From positions 82,725 through 146,724 of the IMG/VR virus record IMGVR_UViG_3300035687_000002: DNA of 64,000 nucleotides. One strand, given 5' to 3'. The stretch is from a virus. Of the stretch, positions 43,033-51,675 are shown in pieces. The position numbers and the translations under genes were made by a program. The first letter of the stretch is position 1. Each line of letters opens with the position of its first letter. Under the pieces are notes generated by a model. The model did not search any database, was not told the origin of the DNA, and was given only the letters and a program-made list of their open reading frames with translations.

Positions 43033-43803
43033 TTAAGGTATAGTTGTTGTTGTCGTGGTTGCAAAAGGACTTAAGTCAAATGTTGTGGTAGTTGTAGTTG
43101 ATACATCGGGACCTCTACTTGTTCCTCCACTTCCACTTGTTGGTATCTCTGATGTTACTGGATAATCTGCACAATCCATCAACTGAGCGTAATATCTAGT
43201 AGGAGTTCCAGTATTACCTGAATTTCCCTGTATCTCTACATATACAGTATTTCCAATTTCCTCTATGGCTTTAAACCAAAAACCATAAAGAATATAACCA
43301 GCATCACCATAATTTCCCATGAAACTTATATCTGCAGATGATTCTATATCATCATAACGAGTTTCACTATTAAATCTTCTATTGGTTACCAATCCATTAA
43401 TTGAGCTGGATGCCAGTGCTGATTCTATACTAGGGAAATCCTGACATGACATACCTGCTGGTATTACCTGTCCTGCAGCACCAATATTTGTTACAATAAT
43501 AGCTCCATCAGTTTCATCATCATCCGGGTCCCAAGCATTATTTATCTCAGGAAGAGTGATAACTATTGGTAGATTGCCCGGAGGTGGAAGAAATGGATTC
43601 CATACAGTCTTAATTCCTTCAACATCTACATTTATTGCCCATTGCATGTAGTAACAAAGTAAAGGCTTCTCTTCAAATTCAGTATTACAGCTGGACTCAA
43701 CAGCCCCACTATCTGATACGTATAATACTTCAGCTCCCGGAGGTAAGACGAACTTCTCTCCTGCCACTAAATCTATCGTTTTATATATGCAATTTTCTGG
43801 CAT
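43033..43803 (-). CDS. Probable fibre-associated protein with poly-Thr tail (256 aa)
   Basis: All-beta protein. Its start (TIDLVAGEKFVLPPGAEVLYV) resembles that of the 164-residue protein encoded 1.2 kb upstream (SLVLLPGECVVFPADVVIQAI), so the two are probably paralogues. The C-terminus has two runs of six Thr (236-241 and 249-254), encoded by mixed ACN codons. Overlaps the 402-residue gene by one base. Probably part of a head or tail fibre complex. Confidence 0.5.
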   Translation of the reverse strand: MPENCIYKTIDLVAGEKFVLPPGAEVLYVSDSGAVESSCNTEFEEKPLLCYYMQWAINVDVEGIKTVWNPFLPPPGNLPIVITLPEINNAWDPDDDETDGAIIVTNIGAAGQVIPAGMSCQDFPSIESALASSSINGLVTNRRFNSETRYDDIESSADISFMGNYGDAGYILYGFWFKAIEEIGNTVYVEIQGNSGNTGTPTRYYAQLMDCADYPVTSEIPTSGSGGTSRGPDVSTTTTTTFDLSPFATTTTTTIP

Positions 43804-45011
43804 TAGTTTAATATTGATATTCCACTACACATCCTGTAGGTTATAGTTACATTTCCGCTTGCTGTCAGTACACAGAAGTCACATTCTGTTTGAGTTACTG
43901 TCTGGCTTACACATTTGTGACATTCAATACCTTTATCTGTATTACAGATTTTGGCAGATATATTCACGTTTAATTCTCCAGTTGGTTGTAATCCCTCAAG
44001 AGGAATTTCAGCTGTTCCACCTACTGAAATAGCAACATCGAAATCTTGCGTATTTCCTGAGGAATCAGTGATAGTACCAGTTGACCCACAATCTTCGAAT
44101 CCACTTGGCATTACCATTCCTGCACCTTTGGTAAATCTTAGGATAACTCCTGTTCCATCCTCATTCATAAGAGCTGTAAAGCCTATGAATACATCATCAC
44201 AAGTAACAGCACAACAAACATCTTCTATTTGTCCAAGACGTTCACGTAAATTCTGAACTTCTAATAACGTATTACTATAAAACTCTGACCAATATGTTGG
44301 AGAACTGTTCCATCCTGAAATTGCTCCAAATTCAGCGTTTAAATCTGTTGGAGTATTTGCCAGTGCAGCAACTATATCTGCAGGAGTTCCGATAGATAAC
44401 AGGTAGTCACATAGCTCTTTAGAGGTATTCTGAATCTGCACTGATAAAGGTAAAGATTCCAGATTAATACATGTTGCTACCTGTACTTCTTCTATTCTAA
44501 GACTTCTCCTTGCTTCATTAATTGCTTCCTGTAACCTAAGGAAAGTTGAGTCGATGCTATCTAAATCAGCTTTGTGATTACATAAAACATCCACAATAAG
44601 TTGGTCCAATTGACTTCTTGTTATACTAAGACCTATTCCATTGAATCCCTTGTAACACTGTAAGTTAACCTGAACATTCTTATTTTCAAACAACTTTTGA
44701 AGCTGAGCTTCAAGTTCATCTGCAAATTCCTTAAGACATAATTGATTATCTCTCAAGAGTGTAAGAATGGAAGTTATTGTAATTTCCTCAGGTGCCTTCT
44801 TCTTACAGATGGCAAGAAGGGAGTTAATGTCAAATGTAGACAAATCTTTCCCTGCAATCTTCTTTAACTCTTCAACAAGCTCAATCATAAGGGCATTTAA
44901 GCAATCCCCTTCACATATGCCTAAAAAGGGTATATCTCCACCATTCCATTTAACACATCCGGAAGGTGTAGGTATGCAATCTTCATTTATACATTTCTCT
45001 ACTCTTTTCAT
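43803..45011 (-). CDS. Cys-rich structural protein, paralogue 2 (402 aa)
   Basis: The N-terminal 150 residues closely match the 406-residue protein encoded at 45518-46738 (CIPTPSGCVKWNGG versus CIPTPSSCVEWNGG; both then have LGIC, IAG-DLS-FDI, and a downstream LCxHxxxL helix). The central region is helical, the C-terminal half is beta-rich with CHKCVSQTVTQTECDFC. A duplicated pair with its own small partner suggests heteromeric fibre or ring subunits. Confidence 0.55.
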   Translation of the reverse strand: MKRVEKCINEDCIPTPSGCVKWNGGDIPFLGICEGDCLNALMIELVEELKKIAGKDLSTFDINSLLAICKKKAPEEITITSILTLLRDNQLCLKEFADELEAQLQKLFENKNVQVNLQCYKGFNGIGLSITRSQLDQLIVDVLCNHKADLDSIDSTFLRLQEAINEARRSLRIEEVQVATCINLESLPLSVQIQNTSKELCDYLLSIGTPADIVAALANTPTDLNAEFGAISGWNSSPTYWSEFYSNTLLEVQNLRERLGQIEDVCCAVTCDDVFIGFTALMNEDGTGVILRFTKGAGMVMPSGFEDCGSTGTITDSSGNTQDFDVAISVGGTAEIPLEGLQPTGELNVNISAKICNTDKGIECHKCVSQTVTQTECDFCVLTASGNVTITYRMCSGISILN

Positions 45012-45020
45012 TTAATTAGT

Positions 45021-45515
45021 TTAACAACCACACTCATCTTCGTATGGTATTAAGTATCCCATGTCAAATCCGGGATTACTGTAACGAACTAAAGGCATAC
45101 CCAAATATTCAGGAACTTCCACTGCAACCTTCTTTGGGTTTACAGCTGTTCCACCTGCATTACATACAATATTACATAGTCCTGTAGGTACTGATATAGG
45201 GATAGAACTTTCAAGAAAGTTACCATCATTATCCCATGTATTTGCTACACCACTATCTAATAGAGGATAAACAACTCCTCCGATTGTAATAGATTCCATG
45301 AAGGCATCACTAAAATTACCTTCACTTCCATACTCCCATCTGAACTGCCAGCATTTATACCCACTTGGAGCAGGTAAAATGTCATCACAGGTTGATGATA
45401 CAGTAATACTACCAGTTGGTATGATTGCCTGTATCACTACATCAGCAGGAAAAACTACACATTCTCCCGGAAGTAATACTAAACTCTTTGTCGTTACTGG
45501 TTCTGTTAATGCCAT
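45021..45515 (-). CDS. Probable fibre-associated protein, short paralogue (164 aa)
   Basis: All-beta protein whose first 75 residues resemble the first part of the 256-residue protein (LLPGECVVFPAD and CWQFRWE versus VAGEKFVLPPGA and CYYMQWA). It lacks the poly-Thr tail. It follows the 406-residue gene by 2 bases, which repeats the order of the downstream pair. Confidence 0.5.
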   Translation of the reverse strand: MALTEPVTTKSLVLLPGECVVFPADVVIQAIIPTGSITVSSTCDDILPAPSGYKCWQFRWEYGSEGNFSDAFMESITIGGVVYPLLDSGVANTWDNDGNFLESSIPISVPTGLCNIVCNAGGTAVNPKKVAVEVPEYLGMPLVRYSNPGFDMGYLIPYEDECGC

Positions 45516-45517
45516 AA

Positions 45518-46738
45518 TTAAAGTGTTGATTCATATATAATGACAACTGAAGAATCTCCTGTTCCTGTAGCACATATCTTACATGTATCACATGTTGCAC
45601 CAGTTGGACTGTAAACCAACTTACTAAGACACTTGCTACATGTTAATCCACCAGAAGTGAAATTAGCCTCTACATTAACAGATAAATCTTGTGTTATGTT
45701 AAGAGATGGAATAGGCACATTAAATGTTGCATTATTTGTTATTAAATCAGGATTTACTGTAATGTATGTTTCCTCATTTCCATCAATATCTTTGATGGTA
45801 ATTGTAGAACCACTATCTATAAATCCTACTGGTATGCTTGTTCCTGCACTTGATGTAAATCTTATTATGATTTCTGTTCTGTCATCATTGTAAGCTGCTG
45901 TGAAGCCTAATTCTATATCATCACAACCAAGAGAACAACAAGTTGTTTCTATTGTTTTTATGCGTTGACGCATGTTTTCTATTTCCAATACCAAATTACC
46001 GTAGTTCTGTGCCCAGTTTGCAGGTACCAATACCCATCCTAAAATCAAACCAAATTCAGCATTTAGGTCTCCCGGTGTTACTGCAAGAGCAGTAGAAATA
46101 TCTGCTGGAAATCCGGTTGCTGCTTCCAGATTACAGATTTCAGTAGATGTGTTTTGTATTTGAACTGATGAAGGAAGAGAAACTCCATTAATACAGGTAC
46201 CAATTTCAAGCTCATCAACAGTAGAAACTACATTTAGAGCATCAATTTCAGCTTGCATTAGGATTAAACGACCTTCTATAGTTGTCAGTCTTCCCTCGTG
46301 AGAGCATAAAGTATCAATTACTAATTGGTCAAACTGTTCTCTTGTAAGAGAGAATGGATTACCAAGATTATCAAACTGAGCATAACATTTTAAATCTACA
46401 TTAACCTCAGTATCCTTGAATAAGGCATCTAAGCCTTCCTTAATAGTATCAATAAAATCCTTTAAACATACTTGATTATTTTTTATAATATTCAGTATGG
46501 AAAGTACTGTAATTTCCTGTGGAGCTCTTTGCTGGCAAATATCAAGTAAAGAGTCGATATCAAATTCTGATAGGTCTTCTCCTGCAATCTCCTGTAATTT
46601 GGTAATTATTTCAATTACCAGATTATTTAGAGAGTCCCCATTACATATTCCTAAATAGGTAAGTTCCCCACCATTCCACTCAACACATGATGAGGGCGTA
46701 GGTATACAATTATCAACCTCACATTTTACTTTTTTCAT
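45518..46738 (-). CDS. Cys-rich structural protein, paralogue 1 (406 aa)
   Basis: Paralogue of the 402-residue protein: CIPTPSSCVEWNGGELTYLGIC at the N-terminus, a helical middle with REQFDQLVIDTLCSHEGRL, a TCCSLGCDD motif around 270, and a C-terminal beta region with CSKCLSKLVYSPTGATCDTC. No known enzymatic domain. Probably part of the virion fibres or collar, in the same operon as its paralogue. Confidence 0.55.
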   Translation of the reverse strand: MKKVKCEVDNCIPTPSSCVEWNGGELTYLGICNGDSLNNLVIEIITKLQEIAGEDLSEFDIDSLLDICQQRAPQEITVLSILNIIKNNQVCLKDFIDTIKEGLDALFKDTEVNVDLKCYAQFDNLGNPFSLTREQFDQLVIDTLCSHEGRLTTIEGRLILMQAEIDALNVVSTVDELEIGTCINGVSLPSSVQIQNTSTEICNLEAATGFPADISTALAVTPGDLNAEFGLILGWVLVPANWAQNYGNLVLEIENMRQRIKTIETTCCSLGCDDIELGFTAAYNDDRTEIIIRFTSSAGTSIPVGFIDSGSTITIKDIDGNEETYITVNPDLITNNATFNVPIPSLNITQDLSVNVEANFTSGGLTCSKCLSKLVYSPTGATCDTCKICATGTGDSSVVIIYESTL

Positions 46739-46742
46739 TTAC

Positions 46743-46985
46743 TTAATTTACTGTGGTTGTTGTAGTTGTTGATGTAGGACATACAGTGGTAGTCGTTGTT
46801 GTTGATATTGCACAAGCAAGAACCTTTGGAAAATGCATCTTAATACTCATATACATATCCTTCAACTTCTCTCTTGAGGTGTATGACTCATACTTCTTAG
46901 AAAAACAAGTTTCTATGAAGTATTTATCTGAAAGTAATTGTTCATACTTCAGAGACGCAAACTTATACTTAACATTGACACTCAT
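46743..46985 (-). CDS. Small protein with C-terminal poly-Thr runs (80 aa)
   Basis: Residues 1-58 form a helical, Lys/Tyr-rich domain. The tail is STTTTTTVCPTSTTTTTTVN (61-80), with two runs of six Thr around a Cys-Pro. The same TTTTTT tail occurs at the end of the 256-residue protein in the operon. It overlaps the upstream gene by 17 bases. Function unknown; the tail could be an attachment or oligomerisation strand. Confidence 0.55.
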   Translation of the reverse strand: MSVNVKYKFASLKYEQLLSDKYFIETCFSKKYESYTSREKLKDMYMSIKMHFPKVLACAISTTTTTTVCPTSTTTTTTVN

Positions 46986-47514
46986 TGCTATATTTTTCTA
47001 GTAATTTAACAGCCCATTCATATAATTCCTTTCCCTCTCTTTTCTCATTACACTCCTCTACCTTATATTTGGCAGCCATGATGTACTCTTCTATCTCTCT
47101 TAATTTCTCCCTCTGATTACGAAACTCTTCTCTTGAAATCTTGCAACTATCACCCATCAAGTTATCCCATTGAATAGACATTTTATGTCTCAGTTCTGTA
47201 GTCCTTAAATGAAGATAATGCTGTAAAGTAGCAGTATTAGGTTTGTATGATTGCATAAACTCATATATACCATCTGGTAAATCACGAAGTTTACTTATAT
47301 CAGCTACCTTTTTGTATCCTAAGCTAGATGAATTTAGGGATAAAGAGAATCCCTTCTTAACATGAAAGGTCAACCATTTGTCCTTATTTACTGGCAGGAC
47401 CTCTATTAGGTAATTAGTGATATCATCATCACAATAATGGGACGTATCAAAAACTCTCAGAACTTTTAGGTTCGGAGCATCTGAAACTTCCATATATAAT
47501 TCGTTACTTGCCAC
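46969..47514 (-). CDS. Conserved structural-region protein (181 aa)
   Basis: No recognised domain. The first half is beta-rich (KVLRVFDTSHYCDDD, LIEVLPVNKDKWLTFHV), the second is a long amphipathic helical region (residues 105-175). The frame starts with GTG 47514, 3 bases after a TATATTAT box. The next ATG is 47493. First gene of the fibre operon. Confidence 0.5.
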   Translation of the reverse strand: MASNELYMEVSDAPNLKVLRVFDTSHYCDDDITNYLIEVLPVNKDKWLTFHVKKGFSLSLNSSSLGYKKVADISKLRDLPDGIYEFMQSYKPNTATLQHYLHLRTTELRHKMSIQWDNLMGDSCKISREEFRNQREKLREIEEYIMAAKYKVEECNEKREGKELYEWAVKLLEKYSNECQC

Positions 47515-47517
47515 AGT

Positions 47518-47525
47518 ATAATATA
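47518..47525 (-). promoter_or_regulatory. -7 box (TATATTAT) of the fibre operon
   Basis: TATATTAT followed by ACTGTGG, nearly identical to the TATATTATACTATGG around the NUMOD4-HNH start. The -33 box is weak (TTTTA). Confidence 0.5.
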
Positions 47526-47560
47526 GTTAAAAAATGTGAGAAATTAAAATAATTCTGAGC

Positions 47561-47607
47561 GTTAAAAAAGAAAAAGGGTGGCAGAGTCACTGCCCTACCA
47601 CCCTTTT
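47561..47607 (-). terminator. Terminator of the capsid operon
   Basis: Minus-strand stem AAAAGGGTGG / CCACCCTTTT with an inner GGCAG/CTGCC extension, followed by TCTTTTTTAA. It ends transcription after the 754-residue gene. Confidence 0.92.
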
Positions 47608-47626
47608 CTACTATTTTTGGGTTTTA

Positions 47627-49891
47627 TTACCCTATTCCCTGCATACCACTGCTTCCACCTACGTTGGCTTCATTGATATGAAGTACAACTCCTGATTTGG
47701 CTGTGATAACATTCAGAACCTGAGTTTCAAATGCTGCAGCTGAAGCATCACCTTCCTTGAAGGCAAATACTGCTGTGAATGTTTCCTGAACTGATTTCTT
47801 TCTGAAGCCATTAACTCCGTAAGAAGCTCTGAACCTTACATAGTACAGGTTGTAATAAGCGTTCTTATCTACACTTGACAGCAACTGCATATCAAATGCT
47901 TCTCTCATTCTTGGCTCTAGAGAGAACTGGTCTACATGTTTCAGGTAAGCATCAGTTTTCATGATTAACTCCCTTACTACATATTCACCACTCTGACGAG
48001 AGATTCTACCAATTCTGCTCTGTGCTACTGTAGGCCAGTTTGCCACGTCACATACATCTCCATCTTCCTGTAGCATTGAGATTTCCATCTTAATTGGCTC
48101 AGTTTCGTAGTAATCCATTGGATTGAACGAACAATCACCAAATTTAGGGTCAATATATCCTGCTGTTACACGGATACCACATTTTCTTGTTTCATCTGCT
48201 ACTACAGTTGGAGGTACTACTACCCATGACTGGTTTTCAAATGCTGGTAATGTGTCATATGTAAATGTTACATTACTTGTTAAACATCCTTCATCAAGGC
48301 AATCCTGTGAATTCTGAGTAACTGTATAGTCATCCATACAATCTGTTCCTGCAACCACTGCAAGTGTTGTTAAGTCAATACCTACAACTCCAGCTAATGC
48401 TGCAGTAAGGTCTGCTAACCTGTTTCCACCTGTACAATCCAGACGGTTAATGTTTGAGATACGTAGGTTTCTTGAAGAAGAAATACCTGCACCACATTCA
48501 TCCCACTCAACTGGTGTAGCATCTGCGAATATACAAGTAGCACCTACTGAGTTAGCAAAGATTACACTATCTGCTAATACTGGGCTTAACACTACACCCT
48601 CTCCAACACTCAGCTTAACTGAGGCAGTAGCACCGTTGTTTCCAACGAATACAGCTGTGATTACTGGAGCTAAAGTGTGAGCAGCACCAACACCATCAGA
48701 GATGGCAATAGCTGTACCTGCATAAGCATTAGCAGCTGTTGTAGCTAATTTGATAATATTATCATCTACCTTGATTACATAGTAATCGTTGGTATCTGTT
48801 AAACCTACAATCTGTGTACCACCACCATCGGTGTAGTTCACCTTAGTACCTGTTGATAATCCATGAGCAGTCAGTGTGATTGCATCTGAGGCAGCTACTA
48901 CTTCAACGGCTGTTGCACCATTAAATGTAATTGTACCTGCAGTTTCATAAGAAGTACCAACAAGGTCAGCATAAGTCTGACGAGCAGTTGGGTCATTCAA
49001 ATCTTCTGTACCTGCTAAAGGACGATTAACAATATAAGTATCATGTGCTGCTGTTAATGTTGAACCAGCTGGACATTCTCCACAAATTGCTAAGTCAATA
49101 GCACCTGCCTGAGTAAAATCTTCTGGAGCATCGTCATCATCACTGATGCAAATCTGGTAAGTTGACATTGAACCATTTCTCACTGTTCTAACTACCTTAC
49201 TTCCAACTGGAGCCTGTGCAATAACACTGTTAAGTGCTTGTGCATCTCCATTGTCACAAAGTGTTAAACAATACTTTGTCATATTTGTTGCTGTTGCTGA
49301 GTAATCAGCAGTTACTAATTTAGCTGTTACACCAAATTTACGCAATTCTGTATGACCATTAATTAGGTCAATGAGTGCCTGAGTATGAGTCAGACAGTCT
49401 GTGATTCCTTCTGGACAATCTGAGCCAGAACATGGTTCTTCACAATCCGCTTTTGGAGTGTAAGAAACTACATATTCCTTTGGACCGTTAAAGAAACGAT
49501 ATATAGGCTGTCCATGGAAGTAAAACTTAATACGAAGAGGAACTCCTGTTTCGTAAGATAAGCTCTTAGAGCTTGGGCCACCATTGAATCCGATTACCCA
49601 CTCTTCATTCTCAAGAGTTTGAGGACGAGAAAGATACATATCTTCCACATCATTGCCAAAGAAGAAGGCAGATTTGTGACTGTTTCTTACGGGTTGTCCG
49701 TACCAGTCCAAGCCACCAGTGGCTCCCTGAGCAAAGAAAAATTCTTTTCCGTTTCCAATGCCTGTAGCAACTGAAAAGGTTGCACGGTCAAATAAACCGA
49801 CTTTACCTGCGGTAAGGTCTGCTGAATGACCACTTGTTGCAATACCTCCTGTAACTACATAAAAAGGTACGTGATAACTGTTGTTTTCCAT
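47627..49891 (-). CDS. Large beta-rich virion protein (754 aa)
   Basis: Probably an abundant virion protein: beta-rich, in the capsid operon, last gene before a strong terminator. The N-terminal 150 residues and the C-terminal 150 residues look like one structural domain. In between sits an Ig-like insertion around residues 325-400 (LTAHGLSTGTKVNYTDGGG, then DYYVIKVDDN), a module found in many bacterial and phage surface proteins. A Cys-rich linker lies at about 150-165. It may be a capsid auxiliary or decoration protein; I cannot tell from sequence alone. Confidence 0.55.
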   Translation of the reverse strand: MENNSYHVPFYVVTGGIATSGHSADLTAGKVGLFDRATFSVATGIGNGKEFFFAQGATGGLDWYGQPVRNSHKSAFFFGNDVEDMYLSRPQTLENEEWVIGFNGGPSSKSLSYETGVPLRIKFYFHGQPIYRFFNGPKEYVVSYTPKADCEEPCSGSDCPEGITDCLTHTQALIDLINGHTELRKFGVTAKLVTADYSATATNMTKYCLTLCDNGDAQALNSVIAQAPVGSKVVRTVRNGSMSTYQICISDDDDAPEDFTQAGAIDLAICGECPAGSTLTAAHDTYIVNRPLAGTEDLNDPTARQTYADLVGTSYETAGTITFNGATAVEVVAASDAITLTAHGLSTGTKVNYTDGGGTQIVGLTDTNDYYVIKVDDNIIKLATTAANAYAGTAIAISDGVGAAHTLAPVITAVFVGNNGATASVKLSVGEGVVLSPVLADSVIFANSVGATCIFADATPVEWDECGAGISSSRNLRISNINRLDCTGGNRLADLTAALAGVVGIDLTTLAVVAGTDCMDDYTVTQNSQDCLDEGCLTSNVTFTYDTLPAFENQSWVVVPPTVVADETRKCGIRVTAGYIDPKFGDCSFNPMDYYETEPIKMEISMLQEDGDVCDVANWPTVAQSRIGRISRQSGEYVVRELIMKTDAYLKHVDQFSLEPRMREAFDMQLLSSVDKNAYYNLYYVRFRASYGVNGFRKKSVQETFTAVFAFKEGDASAAAFETQVLNVITAKSGVVLHINEANVGGSSGMQGIG

Positions 49892-49913
49892 AAAACTGTG
49901 TTGTTAATTGTTA

Positions 49914-50585
49914 TTAATTATTATTCTCTGCTCTCTCTTGTGCCAGAGCTTTTGCATTTAATGATTCAATATCTGAAGCTATAATCTTACAAGCCTCATC
50001 TATAATAATATCACACTCATCATCTTTGAATTCCATCACTGTTGATAACTTTTTAAAATCATAAGTGATTGGTTTCCTGTAGTAAGTAAGCTCTACCTTT
50101 TCAATATCAAATTTCTTATTGTGGTAAACATGAGCTTTATTTCCTATTAGTGTGTGAAATGTTTCTTCAAACTGGAAAGAAGGCAGTAAAGGTAATAAAT
50201 CATCTACATTAGCTTCTTCTCTTAAGTGAGACTTGATTGCAATACTTTTGCAATTGCCATTACTTACATAAGGAGTGAGTCTTTTGAAATAAAGGTAATC
50301 TGATGGTAACTTATTAGTCTCAACATATACCCCTTTATCTCTTATTGTCATTCCGTCTCTCTTGAGAAGAATCTGTAAATCATCGACTCTCGTTGTAGAT
50401 TCCTCATCTCCCTCTCGGCTTTGATTATTGCCTCTATATTGTCTCCTCACCCACTCAGTAACTGCCTTATTAAGGGCTTCTGACTTCACATAATTCCAAA
50501 GATTGTCATAATCAGAGGAATCACTCTTATTCATTCTCAGGTTAATCTTCGTGGATGCTTGGGTTAAAGTCATTATTCTTTCCAT
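49914..50585 (-). CDS. Probable head-tail connector / ring protein (223 aa)
   Basis: Helical N-terminus (LWNYVKSEALNKAVTEWVRR) and C-terminus (CDIIIDEACKIIASDIESL) with a central beta part (HVYHNKKFDIEKVELTYYRK). The size, the helix-beta-helix layout and the place two genes after the major capsid protein fit the adaptor that joins portal to tail in short-tailed phages. M5 (50573) is an alternative start. It overlaps the end of the previous gene by 13 bases. Confidence 0.55.
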   Translation of the reverse strand: MERIMTLTQASTKINLRMNKSDSSDYDNLWNYVKSEALNKAVTEWVRRQYRGNNQSREGDEESTTRVDDLQILLKRDGMTIRDKGVYVETNKLPSDYLYFKRLTPYVSNGNCKSIAIKSHLREEANVDDLLPLLPSFQFEETFHTLIGNKAHVYHNKKFDIEKVELTYYRKPITYDFKKLSTVMEFKDDECDIIIDEACKIIASDIESLNAKALAQERAENNN

Positions 50586-51568
50586 TTCGCCTCAACGGCA
50601 TTCTTCAAATTATCAAAGTCCACTCTGAACTTTGGCTTCTGTAAACTTTCCACAGCTTCTTTTACAGTGTTTCCAAGAATTGTACCTTCTGAGGTAACAA
50701 ATTTCTTCTCTCTCTGGTTTATGTAGTTGAAGTATTCTCCAGCCTTAACATAAGCTTCTGTGTAAAGTAATTGCCTTGTTTGTGGAGTTCTCCACTTCTC
50801 AGCATATTCAATGAACGTCTTAGGACAGTTCTTCTTTTTCTTTGTCTGCAACTTACCATCAATAAATTTGATGTGATAGTTGATTAAATCCTTTTCTGCA
50901 GTAGAGTAACTGTAAGCTCCAAATGCATTTGTGTCATATTGAATACACCAAGCAAGGATATATAAAGCATCTTTACCAAACTCTTTTCTCAGAAGAGCTA
51001 ACTCTCCATGAGCATCTGAACGTGTGATGTCTTCTTCTTCTCCAAAATCTCCAGTCTCAATCTCAAGAGCTAAGTAATGAGGAATCTGATATCTTTCTGC
51101 CCAATCTTTATTTGGAGCAACCACACCTGCAAAAGCACCACCTAAAATAGATAAATACAATAATGCATGTTCTGGCTTATCTGTATCATAGAACACATCA
51201 ATTGTGTCATGAGTAACTTTCAAATTGTTTATATCCTTTCTGGCTTTCCAGAAGGCATAATTTTCAGCATTCAGATTCTTCTCTCCTCCGTAATATCTTG
51301 TTATCAGAGGTTTTAAAGACTTGATTGTCTCTCTTACAACCGGTTTTTCATCTTCTGAAAGCCAATCATAGAATTCAACTTTGGCTTCATCAAGACCAGT
51401 AGCAAATCTCCATTTGATTGGAGTTCCTCTAGAGTCAGTTTCTACAGCTATGTTAGCTCTTTCGTCAGCTCTATCAAAAGGTTCACCAGTTCCAGAGTAC
51501 CTTAATACGAGGTCACCCTCTTTCTTGGCTTTGTCAGCCGTGTTTCTAATTGCGAATTTTAATGACAT
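50573..51568 (-). CDS. Conserved head-region protein (331 aa)
   Basis: No known motif. Alpha/beta protein, aromatic-rich, with Lys-rich KFIDGKLQTKKKKNC around 240. It is the first gene after the capsid protein and carries the AAAACCAAC pre-start motif. The following connector gene overlaps its 3' end. Probable minor head or completion protein by position. Confidence 0.5.
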   Translation of the reverse strand: MSLKFAIRNTADKAKKEGDLVLRYSGTGEPFDRADERANIAVETDSRGTPIKWRFATGLDEAKVEFYDWLSEDEKPVVRETIKSLKPLITRYYGGEKNLNAENYAFWKARKDINNLKVTHDTIDVFYDTDKPEHALLYLSILGGAFAGVVAPNKDWAERYQIPHYLALEIETGDFGEEEDITRSDAHGELALLRKEFGKDALYILAWCIQYDTNAFGAYSYSTAEKDLINYHIKFIDGKLQTKKKKNCPKTFIEYAEKWRTPQTRQLLYTEAYVKAGEYFNYINQREKKFVTSEGTILGNTVKEAVESLQKPKFRVDFDNLKNAVEAKWKE

Positions 51569-51601
51569 ATAGTTGGTTTTTTAGATTTGAGACTTAGTTG
51601 G

Positions 51602-51664
51602 ATATCCAGCACTGCCACGGGGAGGCGTCTTCTTAGTGCCAAGAGAGCTTACGGGCTCTCCTAT
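51602..51664 (-). other. Structured 3' region of the capsid gene
   Basis: Between the capsid protein stop and the next gene lie two hairpins: GAGAGC/GCTCTC (51643-51648 with 51655-51660) and GCACT/AGTGC (51609-51613 with 51635-51639), the latter with a GC-rich inner part. There is no T-run, so it is not a terminator; it may protect the capsid mRNA 3' end or guide processing. Confidence 0.45.
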
Positions 51665-51675
51665 ATTTTTAAGCC

